Shown in pieces: positions 24,897 through 33,476 of a stretch of DNA of 49,081 nucleotides. Source of the DNA: Treponema sp. (GTDB taxonomy: Bacteria > Spirochaetota > Spirochaetia > Treponematales > Treponemataceae); the NCBI GenBank assembly GCA_016292805.1, contig JAEDFM010000010.1, positions 1 through 49,081 on the forward strand. Reading direction: 5' to 3'. The notes beneath the pieces are model-generated. The model ran no database searches and was not told the origin of the DNA. It saw only the letters and a program-made list of their open reading frames with translations. Each line of letters starts with the position of its first letter. The first letter of the stretch is position 1. A program made the translations under genes and the position numbers.

Positions 24897-24917
24897 CTCG
24901 GGCAAAATAATCAAAGA

Positions 24918-25352
24918 CTATCTTGATAATTTGATGTAAGAGATGTATTCAGCTTTGCGCTGTCCTCTGTCATCTTTAAAGTAATGTTCACGGTCTTTAG
25001 CAAGATAGCGATAATGGAAATATGAATGTTCTTTCATAAAGTCTTCCATGACTGCCATTACTGTATTCATTGCTTCACCCTTGTCGTATGTTACATAAAG
25101 AGTTTCGTAATAAATACGAAGTTCATCATACAAAGGATTGTATTCAATTTTTACCTTTGCATTTTTATCTACTACATGCTGGTTTTCTGGAACTATAGTT
25201 AAAGTCTGTGTCTTTTCAGCTTCAAATTCATCATCATCAATTTCTCTTACAGCTCTTGGTGCAGACCATTCTGAATCAGTTTTTTTTGTCTGTGCAAACA
25301 AAGCGCCAGCAAAAATTGATAAACATGCTAAAACAATTAAAGTTCTCTTCAT
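24918..25352 (-). CDS. Small secreted protein, unknown function
   Basis: The start is ATG 25352, seven bases after AGGAG; an in-frame TTG at 25358 overlaps no better signal. The product of 144 residues has a signal peptide (MKRTLIVLACLSIFAGALFA). The mature part is acidic then Tyr-rich (NPLYDELRIYYETLYVTYDKGEA) with no recognisable family. It is the last gene before a strong terminator, downstream of another secreted-protein gene. Confidence 0.65.
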   Translation of the reverse strand: MKRTLIVLACLSIFAGALFAQTKKTDSEWSAPRAVREIDDDEFEAEKTQTLTIVPENQHVVDKNAKVKIEYNPLYDELRIYYETLYVTYDKGEAMNTVMAVMEDFMKEHSYFHYRYLAKDREHYFKDDRGQRKAEYISYIKLSR

Positions 25353-25373
25353 AAGCAAACTCCTAAAATAGCC

Positions 25374-26069
25374 TCAAAATACGCTATATTCTAGTATTTT
25401 ACCGCATTCAAGAAAAAAATCAAGATTTATTATATATTGGCCGGACACTATTCCAATACTAGGTATGTCCCTTATAAGAACCTTACCTCTTATTTCCTTT
25501 GGTTTATTCTTGATTACACTACGGTAATAGTTTCTAACAGAATCCTTAACTGCCTCGGTTGCTGCAGTTCTGATTCCTTCAAAACCTTCCGTTAAAGAAC
25601 CATTTCCTCGGCCATGGGTTACAGGGTTTTTTATAGAAGCCCATAAGTTATAATTTTGTATCTGATCTGCTGTTCTTGTAAATTCGCACCAGCAGTTTAA
25701 TCTGTTATCCTGAATCCATGGTGAAGAATAGGTGATTAACTGGGAAGCTAAGGAAAAATCTACAATTTCTTTAATTTCTATGTATTCTTCTACACCACGT
25801 AATTTATCTGAAGGTGTATAAGTAAATTCCCAGCCATATACCATACCAGAAATCAAAAAAGGAGCCACTTCCCGTATAGCTTTCACAGGATAATCATACT
25901 GAGCAGCTGTAACATCCTGAGCTTCCTCTAAACCTGGATAAGCATCAAGCAAAGCCCATAAAGGAAACCTTATCTTCTGAATGATAGAAGGAGTTTGAGA
26001 AAATACCCGCACTAAAAAGCAGGCTGTAAAAATAAATAAGGCAATAGATTTTTTATTTTTTGTATTCAT
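25374..26069 (-). CDS. Secreted protein, unknown function
   Basis: A 231-residue protein with a signal peptide (KKSIALFIFTACFLVRVFSQ). The mature part is mixed alpha/beta, with an Ala/Thr-rich helix (EGIRTAATEAVKDSVRNYYR) in the second half. I recognise no family; a periplasmic location is likely. Its start overlaps the end of the rhomboid gene by 17 bases, suggesting translational coupling. Confidence 0.6.
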   Translation of the reverse strand: MNTKNKKSIALFIFTACFLVRVFSQTPSIIQKIRFPLWALLDAYPGLEEAQDVTAAQYDYPVKAIREVAPFLISGMVYGWEFTYTPSDKLRGVEEYIEIKEIVDFSLASQLITYSSPWIQDNRLNCWCEFTRTADQIQNYNLWASIKNPVTHGRGNGSLTEGFEGIRTAATEAVKDSVRNYYRSVIKNKPKEIRGKVLIRDIPSIGIVSGQYIINLDFFLECGKILEYSVF

Positions 26070-26703
26070 TCTTCCATATCTTTATCGGATGAATTCCCAT
26101 TCTTATTACAAAATAAAGATATGCGGCTAAAAATCCAAAAAGATGAGTTAAGTGAGCTACACCCTGACGATATCCAAATATCTGATCGAAAATTTCAATC
26201 AGAGCGTATAACAGAACAAGGATTGGTGCAGGAACTGGAATAATCCCCCAGATATATATGATGGAACGAGGGAAAAATACAGCGTAAGCAAAAAGAACTG
26301 CATACAAAGCGCCACTTGCACCTAAAAGGAAAGCATAAATCTGACCAGAAACCAGATACACCACATAAGAACAAACGCCGCTTAAAAGCCCACAGAAAAA
26401 ATAAAACAAAAGAAACTCTTTAGAACCAATTGCTCTTTCCAAAGTTATTCCAAACATTAAAAGTCCCAGCATATTAAAAAATATGTGAGAAAAGCTTCCA
26501 TGCATAAACATGTAGGTAAAAAACTGCCAGAACATGTGATAGTGATTTACACAAATAACATTTAAAGAAAGCATGGCAGTCCAGTTGTAGGTTCTGTTTA
26601 AAGAACAGAAAGCAAAGGCTGCAAAATTAAGAAGAATTAAAATCAAAGTAGCGTTAAAAAACGAATACCTGAAAGGTTTTCGGAAAAATAATTGTCTAGC
26701 CAT
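26053..26703 (-). CDS. Rhomboid-family intramembrane serine protease
   Basis: A 216-residue multipass membrane protein. Rhomboid hallmarks are all present: HGSFSHIFFNM (69-78, with the oxyanion Asn77), GASGALYA with nucleophile Ser130, and HLTHLFG with catalytic His187. Six predicted transmembrane segments match the minimal bacterial type. It should cleave transmembrane helices of other membrane proteins; no substrate is apparent here. It follows the GGDEF gene by 15 bases. Confidence 0.92.
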   Translation of the reverse strand: MARQLFFRKPFRYSFFNATLILILLNFAAFAFCSLNRTYNWTAMLSLNVICVNHYHMFWQFFTYMFMHGSFSHIFFNMLGLLMFGITLERAIGSKEFLLFYFFCGLLSGVCSYVVYLVSGQIYAFLLGASGALYAVLFAYAVFFPRSIIYIWGIIPVPAPILVLLYALIEIFDQIFGYRQGVAHLTHLFGFLAAYLYFVIRMGIHPIKIWKNEYKK

Positions 26704-26718
26704 AAGAAAATCCGCATA

Positions 26719-27813
26719 TTATTTTTTTGCCAAAGGTTCAAAGAAGGAAACTTTGTTTCTTCCACTGTTCTTAGAAACATACAAAGCCTGATCCGCCTGA
26801 TTTACAAATTCATTTGGGGAATTAACAAGATTATCTTCTGCATCAAATACTGAAGCACCAACAGAGATGGTTACATGCAGGTGCTGATTATTGAATACAA
26901 AATCATGTTCATCTACGGCTTTTCTGATTCTTTCTGCTACAAGTAAAGTTTCATCCTTACCTGCATCATCAAGAAGAACAGTAAACTCTTCTCCACCGTA
27001 GCGGCTTGCAACATCAGAATCTCGAAGACTACTACGGATAATATCAGCTACAGAAACTAGAACAAAGTCTCCGCATTCATGACCGTATGTATCGTTAAAC
27101 TTCTTAAAGAAGTCAATATCTAACATAAGAACACCAAGCTGCTGGTTATTTAGGAAAGCATGATCTATAGCTTCTGTTAATGCATTAAAGAAATAATACT
27201 TCAACTTAAGATGAGTCATCATATCTGTTGAAGATTTTTCAAGCAAAGCTGCATTATTTATGGCAACCGACGCAAGAGAAGCAATGGACATTATCATATC
27301 CTGCTCATACTGTGTATAGGTTGTATCATCTTCAATTGCAATTCGTTCCTGCAAAAGAAGGATACCATTCAGGTGATTTTTCTGTACAAGTGGAACAATT
27401 AATGTAGGAGCAAGACACTTAAGAATGGAAAGAGTTGTATCGTGAGGAATAAGTGTTTCAAGCTCATCTACAGTTACTGGTTTACAAAGTTCCAGAAGTT
27501 TAGAAGTTAATGGGGAATTAACAGGAATCTGAACACGACGACCATTTGGATCAGCTGCGGCAGTTTCCAGAATATAGTTTTCATTAGTGATTAAATCTCT
27601 AACAAAGATTTCGGCACCAAGAACATGCATCTGAGCCATACAGATATAAACGATGGACTCAAGAAGGTTTGAGAAGTCTAGGTTCTGACAAAATGACTTT
27701 GCAATATCGATTAGCTGTTCAAGGTCGTAGATTCTTTTCTCGTAATGCATTGTCTGTTCCAGTAAACTATCTTTAGATGTTTTATCTGGAGCAATAGAAT
27801 TTGAATTGTTCAT
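26719..27813 (-). CDS. Diguanylate cyclase with GAF sensor
   Basis: A 364-residue soluble protein: a short coiled coil (20-40), a GAF domain (about 45-195) and a GGDEF domain (about 205-360). The active-site GGEEF is at 273-277, with an RxxD product-inhibition site five residues before it (Arg264-Asp267), so it should make c-di-GMP and be feedback-controlled. LDIDFFKKFND and YGHECGD are intact. The GAF ligand is unknown. A PilZ-like protein, a possible c-di-GMP target, is at the window's right end, but not in the same operon. Confidence 0.93.
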   Translation of the reverse strand: MNNSNSIAPDKTSKDSLLEQTMHYEKRIYDLEQLIDIAKSFCQNLDFSNLLESIVYICMAQMHVLGAEIFVRDLITNENYILETAAADPNGRRVQIPVNSPLTSKLLELCKPVTVDELETLIPHDTTLSILKCLAPTLIVPLVQKNHLNGILLLQERIAIEDDTTYTQYEQDMIMSIASLASVAINNAALLEKSSTDMMTHLKLKYYFFNALTEAIDHAFLNNQQLGVLMLDIDFFKKFNDTYGHECGDFVLVSVADIIRSSLRDSDVASRYGGEEFTVLLDDAGKDETLLVAERIRKAVDEHDFVFNNQHLHVTISVGASVFDAEDNLVNSPNEFVNQADQALYVSKNSGRNKVSFFEPLAKK

Positions 27814-27825
27814 AATATTTTTAAA

Positions 27826-29409
27826 TTATGTTCTCTCTCCACTACTAATAATAACATAATTTCTCATAATCTCAAAAAATATTTCCCAATTAGGATAATG
27901 AGATTCCAGGAAGTTAGTGTTATCTCTGTTTCTTGAAGACATTAACAATACCTTAAGATTTGAAATAATCTCGCTGGAAGGTTTTTTAGCATCTTCCAGA
28001 AGCTCGCCTAGTTCTCTATACAAAGATACCAGGTTTGTTACTTCATTCTGAAGGATTGTATATGCATCATTATTCATATTAGAAACCATTTTTTCAAGTT
28101 TCTTATAAAAATCTTTATCTTTCTTGCTGTCTTTAATGTAGCTTTCCATTACTGCAATACTGTTTTTCTGATCAGCACCAAAAGATTCTTCAAAGATTTC
28201 TATTTCTTTATCGGCATTAATTGCTCCATACACTACTGAAGAAAATGTTGTTTTGTATGTAGGATTATTAAAGAAACCTTCAATTACCAGGTCATTAAGA
28301 ACAGTCTTAACGCTTCCGGTAATATAATGATGAAGGAAGGTTTTTAATATACGCAATGGTAATACCCACTGGAACGAAAGTGGAGTATCATTTTGCAAAA
28401 CTGTGTTGTAGTTCTGGTTGTAGGCGCCAACATCCAGAAGAGGTGCGCCTGAAAACAGAGTTTCAACATCCTCAGAAATCTTTTCATCCTGTAATTCAGA
28501 TTTAATGCGCTTTTCATCAGCATCAAAACGAGATTTAAGCATCTCTGCAAATTCCTGACGAGGTGCACCGTTAATTTTAATTACCTGTGGTTCATACATT
28601 TCATCTTCACGGGCATAACGAATTATAGCAAGAAGTCGTTCAGCAGGAATAACACGATTAATAACAAAGTTGATTTTTTTAAGATTGCTTAAGATCTGCT
28701 GGCGGTCAAAATCAGAGAAAGAATCCCCTTTTCTAAGCTGAGCGATGGCAATAACCGCATCAGCCATACTGGAAGTAAGATGTAATGTACTTAAAACATA
28801 GTACAAATCTTCCAGAAGATTAGTTACCTTTTCCAAAGCAACTTCTGAATAGTTTGGTCTATAACCTGGATTAGCAGGTTCAAAGTTATAGTCAAAAAGC
28901 TGAAGGAATGGAACAAAATTATAATGACAGAATTCAACAAACTTACGCAGTTCCAGAATATCCCTATCCATATCTTTAAAGCTTTCAGAATTAAGTTCTT
29001 TTATAAGATGCTCCAGATTTTTTCGCTGCCGTAAATAAATACGGTCTGCATTTTTATATTCACCAAGAATTTCTGCCTTTCTAACATCAAAGCTCAGATG
29101 ATTAATAATATCCTGGCATTCTGAATTATAGGCAGTCATAATAAGCTGAGCTTCAAAACGATGCTGTCGTGGAATATCAAGAGGAGAAATTGTTGCAGCA
29201 AAAAGATTATCAAGAGAGCGGGTAGTTTTATAAAGAGTAAAAATAGCTTCGCCAAAGTTTCCCTGAAGCATTCCGTTTTTACAAATGCATGGAGAAAAAT
29301 CTTTAATTTCAGCTTCCAGTTTACGCAAATGAAATTTTTTCTGTGCATCAGGAGCAGATTTATTAAACAATGACTGAAAAAAGCTTGTAATTGACGCTAA
29401 TAAACTCAA
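27826..29409 (-). CDS. Large spirochaetal protein, DUF5312-like
   Basis: A 527-residue soluble, mostly helical protein without signal or membrane segments. I associate it with the spirochaete-restricted DUF5312 family, from memory and with moderate certainty. Segments such as DRQQILSNLKKINFVINRVIP and ESYIKDSKKDKDFYKKLEKMV suggest a helical scaffold. Its start overlaps the dusB stop by four bases (ATGA), and the GGDEF gene follows 12 bases later, so it is co-expressed with tRNA modification and c-di-GMP genes; this says nothing certain about function. Confidence 0.65.
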   Translation of the reverse strand: MSLLASITSFFQSLFNKSAPDAQKKFHLRKLEAEIKDFSPCICKNGMLQGNFGEAIFTLYKTTRSLDNLFAATISPLDIPRQHRFEAQLIMTAYNSECQDIINHLSFDVRKAEILGEYKNADRIYLRQRKNLEHLIKELNSESFKDMDRDILELRKFVEFCHYNFVPFLQLFDYNFEPANPGYRPNYSEVALEKVTNLLEDLYYVLSTLHLTSSMADAVIAIAQLRKGDSFSDFDRQQILSNLKKINFVINRVIPAERLLAIIRYAREDEMYEPQVIKINGAPRQEFAEMLKSRFDADEKRIKSELQDEKISEDVETLFSGAPLLDVGAYNQNYNTVLQNDTPLSFQWVLPLRILKTFLHHYITGSVKTVLNDLVIEGFFNNPTYKTTFSSVVYGAINADKEIEIFEESFGADQKNSIAVMESYIKDSKKDKDFYKKLEKMVSNMNNDAYTILQNEVTNLVSLYRELGELLEDAKKPSSEIISNLKVLLMSSRNRDNTNFLESHYPNWEIFFEIMRNYVIISSGERT

Positions 29410-30422
29410 ACTACTCCTCCGTTTTTAAGAATATCGTCAAAAATATCATGATAATCCTGAACTGTGCTGGCGTGAACAATGGCATTTCTAAGTACGCCAC
29501 CATTCTTAATACCCTTTGAATAAGCATGAAAACGCTTTCTCATTTCTAAACAAGCGTGCTGCTCAGAAGTTTCAGCTACAAGACGTTCTAATTCTGCAAA
29601 ACCAGTTTTAATTCTAACATCAGCAGGAACAGGTTCGTAGGAGCCTGTCTTAAGTAAAGAAACTGCATCTCTAAAAATAAACGGATTACCCATAGCTCCA
29701 CGAGCAAACATAACACCGTCTGCACCCGTCTCACCCAGCATGCGCTTAGCATCCTCTGGCTTAAACAGATCTCCGCTCCCGAACACAGGAACCCTGCCGT
29801 CTACAAACTCAACCAGCTGTTTCATTATATTCCAATCACTAAAACCTTCGTATCCCTGAGCTCTGGTTCTTGGGTGAATTGTAATTGCAGCAACACCTGC
29901 ATCCAGCGCAGCCTGTGCCGCTTCCTTCCAGGTTATCTGTTTCTGTTCCCAGCCTGAACGGATTTTTACAGTTACAGGCACACCGCCCTTACTTGCGGGG
30001 CCACCGGCAGCCTTTACAACCCCACTTGCCACCGCAAAAAGGCGCTCCGGATCACGAGTCAGAGCAGAACCTGCCCCAGTCTTTACAATTTTTGGAACCG
30101 GACATCCGCAGTTTATATCAATACATTCACAATGAGTTTTGTCTAATACAATATGGGCTGCCTGTTCCATAACTTCTGGTTCACCACCAAAAATCTGAAC
30201 AGAATAGGCTTTTTCGTTATAAGCACGGCTCATTAAAACTTCTGTCTTAATGTTATTGCGAACAAGAGCTTCTGCACTTACCATTTCTGTATAAGTAAAA
30301 GAAGCTCCATTTTCTATGCAGACAGAACGGAACGCCGCATCGCTATAACCAGCAACCGGCGCAAGAAAGAGATTTCCGTTTAATTCAATGTTTCCAATTT
30401 TTACAGGATGGTAAAGTTCCAT
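29406..30422 (-). CDS. dusB: tRNA-dihydrouridine synthase (DusB-like)
   Basis: A 338-residue flavoenzyme that reduces uridine in the D-loop of tRNA using FMN and NADPH. The TIM-barrel signature begins FLAPVAGYSDAAFR; the catalytic Cys is in INCGCPVPKIVKTGAGSAL, and FMN-binding pieces IKIRSGW-like (TVKIRSGW) and GSGDL follow. The length and the C-terminal helical domain fit the DusB subgroup. It lies 21 bases after tatD and overlaps the DUF5312-like gene. Confidence 0.93.
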   Translation of the reverse strand: MELYHPVKIGNIELNGNLFLAPVAGYSDAAFRSVCIENGASFTYTEMVSAEALVRNNIKTEVLMSRAYNEKAYSVQIFGGEPEVMEQAAHIVLDKTHCECIDINCGCPVPKIVKTGAGSALTRDPERLFAVASGVVKAAGGPASKGGVPVTVKIRSGWEQKQITWKEAAQAALDAGVAAITIHPRTRAQGYEGFSDWNIMKQLVEFVDGRVPVFGSGDLFKPEDAKRMLGETGADGVMFARGAMGNPFIFRDAVSLLKTGSYEPVPADVRIKTGFAELERLVAETSEQHACLEMRKRFHAYSKGIKNGGVLRNAIVHASTVQDYHDIFDDILKNGGVV

Positions 30423-30443
30423 AATATTGGTTTTTGTTTACCC

Positions 30444-31220
30444 TTACTCTGGAAGATTAAATGCCTTACAGCTGTTTTTCCATAACTGTTCTGCCAATAC
30501 TTCAGGATCCATATCCAGCATTTCTGCAAGGAATTTTTCTGTAGAAGGCAAATAAGCTGGCATTGTGCGTTTGCGTTCCCGATATTCTGCAGGAATCATA
30601 AATGGACTTTCAGTTTCAATCAAAATACGGTCCACTGGAATATTCATAACAGTTTCGTGAAGGTTGCGTGCATTGCGATAAGTTAAATTACCTGCAAAAC
30701 TGAACCAGATATTCTTATCAAGACATTTTTTTGCATATTCTGCATCTTCAGAATAACAGTGAAGAATTGCACCAGCATCCGGAAGTCGTTCTGTTAAAAC
30801 ATCATATACATCTTTGCCTGCATCACGATTGTGAATGATTACAGGAAGATTGTGTTTCTGAGCAATTTCAAGCTGAGTAATGAACAATTCAATCTGAGAA
30901 CGTTTATCACCAAACTGTTTATAGTAATCAAGTCCAGTTTCACCAACTGCAACAACATTTGGCAATTCAAGATTTTTTTCGATTGTTGCAATCCAATCTG
31001 AACCTGGGTTTGTTACTTCAGAAGGAGCTACACCAACAGCATGGTAAACTTCTTTCATACCCTTAAGATTTGCATAGATACGAGGGAAATCCATAAGGCT
31101 ATTGTTAATGCTGATAATGCGGTGAACACCAGCCTGCTTTGCCTGCTGAATTACGCGTAATTGTTCTATAGGGTCATCGTAAATAAGCCCGATGTGAGCG
31201 TGAGTATCAAATAACTTCAT
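30444..31220 (-). CDS. tatD: TatD-family metal-dependent hydrolase/DNase
   Basis: A 258-residue TIM-barrel amidohydrolase. Metal ligands are in FDTHAHIG, the carboxylate in VGETGLDYY, HNRD and HCY; IETESPF near the end completes the set. TatD-family enzymes have 3'-5' exonuclease and D-Tyr-tRNA related reports; they are better treated as DNA-repair nucleases of broad specificity. It begins the leftward run that ends at 24918, divergent from the M23 gene with ~190 bases between. Confidence 0.92.
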   Translation of the reverse strand: MKLFDTHAHIGLIYDDPIEQLRVIQQAKQAGVHRIISINNSLMDFPRIYANLKGMKEVYHAVGVAPSEVTNPGSDWIATIEKNLELPNVVAVGETGLDYYKQFGDKRSQIELFITQLEIAQKHNLPVIIHNRDAGKDVYDVLTERLPDAGAILHCYSEDAEYAKKCLDKNIWFSFAGNLTYRNARNLHETVMNIPVDRILIETESPFMIPAEYRERKRTMPAYLPSTEKFLAEMLDMDPEVLAEQLWKNSCKAFNLPE

Positions 31221-31285
31221 GGCTTTTCTTCCTAAAAGGTTGGATTATTTTTTTATTATATATATACCGATAATTTAACATAGGA

Positions 31286-31388
31286 ATGGTTTATCGTCAA
31301 ATATAATCGGTTTTTACCATATAAAGTACACATTTTGTGGAGTATTTGACCATACTTTTCCACTATGGTATATTAAATAGATACCATA
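31286..31388. promoter_or_regulatory. Cluster of ACCAT/ATGGT elements with an 8-bp palindrome over the M23 promoter
   Basis: Five copies of ACCAT or its complement lie at 31286, 31316, 31350, 31365 and 31383. The last two belong to the perfect palindrome TATGGTAT (31364-31371) / ATACCATA (31381-31388), which overlaps the -10 and the transcription start of the M23 promoter. Looks like an operator array. Confidence 0.4.
31346..31374 (+). promoter_or_regulatory. Sigma-70-like promoter of the M23-bactofilin operon
   Basis: TTGACC (31346-31351), 17 bases, TATATT (31369-31374). The predicted start is near 31381, with a 32-base leader containing GGGAG seven bases before the GTG start. Confidence 0.65.
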
Positions 31389-31412
31389 ATCATGTAATAT
31401 GGGAGTAATAGG

Positions 31413-32438
31413 GTGTCTAAAACACAGAAAAATATGAAGAAATTAGAAAAACGTGTTGCCTCGAATGTTTCTCACGGACTCGGGTCGGTTTTTCATTTTA
31501 TTGGTCACTTTTTTGTAAGACTCTTTAAATTTCTTGATAATAAATTAACAATCATGATTGTTCCTCATTCTCAGAATAAGGTTATTAACTTTCAGACTAA
31601 CGTATTTGCCTTAGTTCTTGGAGTTCTTCTTACAATCGGAATTCTTGCATCTTTCTTATATTTTAATAAACATTCAGTAACATCAAAAATGGAAATTGCC
31701 AACCTTACAGAACAGAACCGTTCTACACTGGCAAGTCTTGATGAACTTCGTGATGAAAACGCTAACCTTTTCCAGGCAGCAAAACATTTCCAGACATCAC
31801 TTTCACAGAGCCTTTCTTTGTTAGGAATCTCGCAGGTAGAAAGCAATTCTAATTCTTCAATTTCTAACAGCGATCTTTCTTCTTTATTCAGCTCTACAGA
31901 AATTACAAACGGAACAACAAAAGAAATTTCAGATATTCGTGAATTAACTTCTTATCTTGAAAATGCGGTAGAACCAATTGAACAGGTTGGTAAAATGCTT
32001 AAAACTCAGCAGAACCTGTTTACAGAAATCCCAAGCATTAATCCAGTTAAGAATCCTAATGTTCACATTTCTATGCAGTTTGGTCCAAATGTTCACCCAT
32101 TAAACGGTAACTGGTACATTCACAAAGGTATCGACTTTTCTACATGGCGTTCTGGTGACCCAATTATGGCAACTGCTTCTGGTCAGGTTGTAAATGTAAG
32201 TTACGACAACAGCTTTGGTAACCAGGTAATCATTAAGCACAATCACGGTATTTACACCCGTTACGCTCACCTTCAGAGCCACAGAGTTACAAAAGGTCAG
32301 TATGTAGAACAAGGTGATATCATTGGAACAATTGGTAATACAGGTATTTCAACTGGTCCACACCTTCACTACGAAGTACACATTGGTTCAGATGTAGTAG
32401 ACCCTGCAAAATACATCAACATTAATTTGACTAAATAG
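31413..32438 (+). CDS. M23 (LytM) metallopeptidase, membrane-anchored
   Basis: A 341-residue protein starting with GTG, supported by GGGAG seven bases upstream. A basic cytoplasmic N-terminus leads to one transmembrane helix (about 62-84), a coiled coil (about 90-125), a Ser/Asn-rich linker and a C-terminal M23 domain (about 215-335). Zinc ligands are in NWYIHKGIDF (H-x3-D) and TGPHLHYEVH (H-x-H). It should cut peptidoglycan cross-links or act as a cell-wall anchor. It is directly upstream of a bactofilin gene (six-base gap), the classic pairing in cell-shape modules of curved and helical bacteria. Confidence 0.92.
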   Translation: MSKTQKNMKKLEKRVASNVSHGLGSVFHFIGHFFVRLFKFLDNKLTIMIVPHSQNKVINFQTNVFALVLGVLLTIGILASFLYFNKHSVTSKMEIANLTEQNRSTLASLDELRDENANLFQAAKHFQTSLSQSLSLLGISQVESNSNSSISNSDLSSLFSSTEITNGTTKEISDIRELTSYLENAVEPIEQVGKMLKTQQNLFTEIPSINPVKNPNVHISMQFGPNVHPLNGNWYIHKGIDFSTWRSGDPIMATASGQVVNVSYDNSFGNQVIIKHNHGIYTRYAHLQSHRVTKGQYVEQGDIIGTIGNTGISTGPHLHYEVHIGSDVVDPAKYININLTK

Positions 32439-32444
32439 GTTTAT

Positions 32445-32858
32445 ATGGCTTTACGAATAGATGATATTTCCCTGAACACAATTATCGGAAACGGCACCTC
32501 AATTAAAGGAAATCTGAACATTAATGGTTTTGTCAGAATTGATGGTGATATTGACGGTAACCTGACTACAGATGGAAACATCATTATTGGTGAAAATGCC
32601 AGAATCCGCGGAAATCTTACAGCAAAGGCTGCAGTTGTTGGTGGAATTATTCTTGGTGATGTTTACGCAAAAGAAAGCGTACTTCTTTTAAGTCAGTCGG
32701 CTGTTGTTGGTGATATTCTTTCCCACAAAGTTCAGATTGAAGAAGATGCACTTTTTAATGGTCACTGTATTTCTATTAAAAATGATGAAGAATATGAACG
32801 CCTTTCACATGACTATTTACAGTCTAAAGCAATTAAAGAAAAGGTTTACCGTTCATGA
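32445..32858 (+). CDS. Bactofilin
   Basis: A 137-residue polymer-forming cytoskeletal protein. The core (about 12-110) shows the repeated beta-helix pattern of bactofilins, with regularly spaced hydrophobic and Gly residues (INGFVRIDGDIDGNLTTDG). The short N- and C-terminal tails are charged. Bactofilins form non-nucleotide filaments at the membrane and position wall enzymes; here the M23 peptidase next door is the obvious partner. The stop overlaps the YaaR start by four bases. Confidence 0.93.
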   Translation: MALRIDDISLNTIIGNGTSIKGNLNINGFVRIDGDIDGNLTTDGNIIIGENARIRGNLTAKAAVVGGIILGDVYAKESVLLLSQSAVVGDILSHKVQIEEDALFNGHCISIKNDEEYERLSHDYLQSKAIKEKVYRS

Positions 32859-33433
32859 GTGAAGTTGATTCTTTAGGAACAGCTTATTATTACTCAGGTG
32901 TTCAGAATTCTACAAACGAAGCCCTTAAAAATCGTAAAACAGAAAAATCAGATAAAACTAAAAAATCCAACTTTGCAGATTTATTAAGATCAAAAGATTC
33001 AGAAGAGTCGGCATTTAAAACTGTAGGACTTCCTCCAGAAATTAAAGAAATGACACTGGAAGAAGCAGCTGTATTTCTTAGAGATGCAGTAGATATGGCT
33101 GGCAACGATTTACAGAACAACACCTCCAGAGAAAACATCGACAGATTCAAAAAGGCAGTTACACAGTTGATTTCTTTTGTAGTTCAAAATAATTATGAAG
33201 TAACTGCAAAACGTTCTAAACGACCTCAATTTACATCTCCAGTTGGAATGTTTTCCACATATAATACAACTCCCCGCCTAAAGGATCCAAAGGTCCAGGT
33301 AAATATTATTAACCAGAAACTGGATGCTCTGGTACGAGATTCTATGAGAACTCAGGCCTTGCAGGGAAATTTTAAGATTCTTCAACAGGTAGATGAAATA
33401 AAAGGATTGATTGTAGACTTGCTAAGTTCTTAA
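32855..33433 (+). CDS. YaaR-family protein (DUF327)
   Basis: A 192-residue protein. The C-terminal ~120 residues follow the YaaR/DUF327 plan: an ENIDRFKKAVTQLISFVVQ-like helix, KLDALVRDSM and a final helix IKGLIVDLLSS, the family's conserved end (IKGLLIDLxx). In Bacillus the yaaR gene is near yaaT, and here the next gene is also a YaaT/RicT homologue, which supports the assignment by context. The molecular role is not known. The N-terminal ~65 residues are low-complexity and charged. Confidence 0.75.
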   Translation: MSEVDSLGTAYYYSGVQNSTNEALKNRKTEKSDKTKKSNFADLLRSKDSEESAFKTVGLPPEIKEMTLEEAAVFLRDAVDMAGNDLQNNTSRENIDRFKKAVTQLISFVVQNNYEVTAKRSKRPQFTSPVGMFSTYNTTPRLKDPKVQVNIINQKLDALVRDSMRTQALQGNFKILQQVDEIKGLIVDLLSS

Positions 33434-33448
33434 TTTGTAGATTATAAT
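33419..33448 (+). promoter_or_regulatory. Possible promoter before ricT
   Basis: TTGCTA (33419-33424), 18 bases, TATAAT (33443-33448). The -35 is weak, but the -10 is perfect; AAGG precedes the ATG at 33477 by eight bases. Confidence 0.35.
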
Positions 33449-33476
33449 TTTAGAATACAAAAAAAAGGTTATATAT

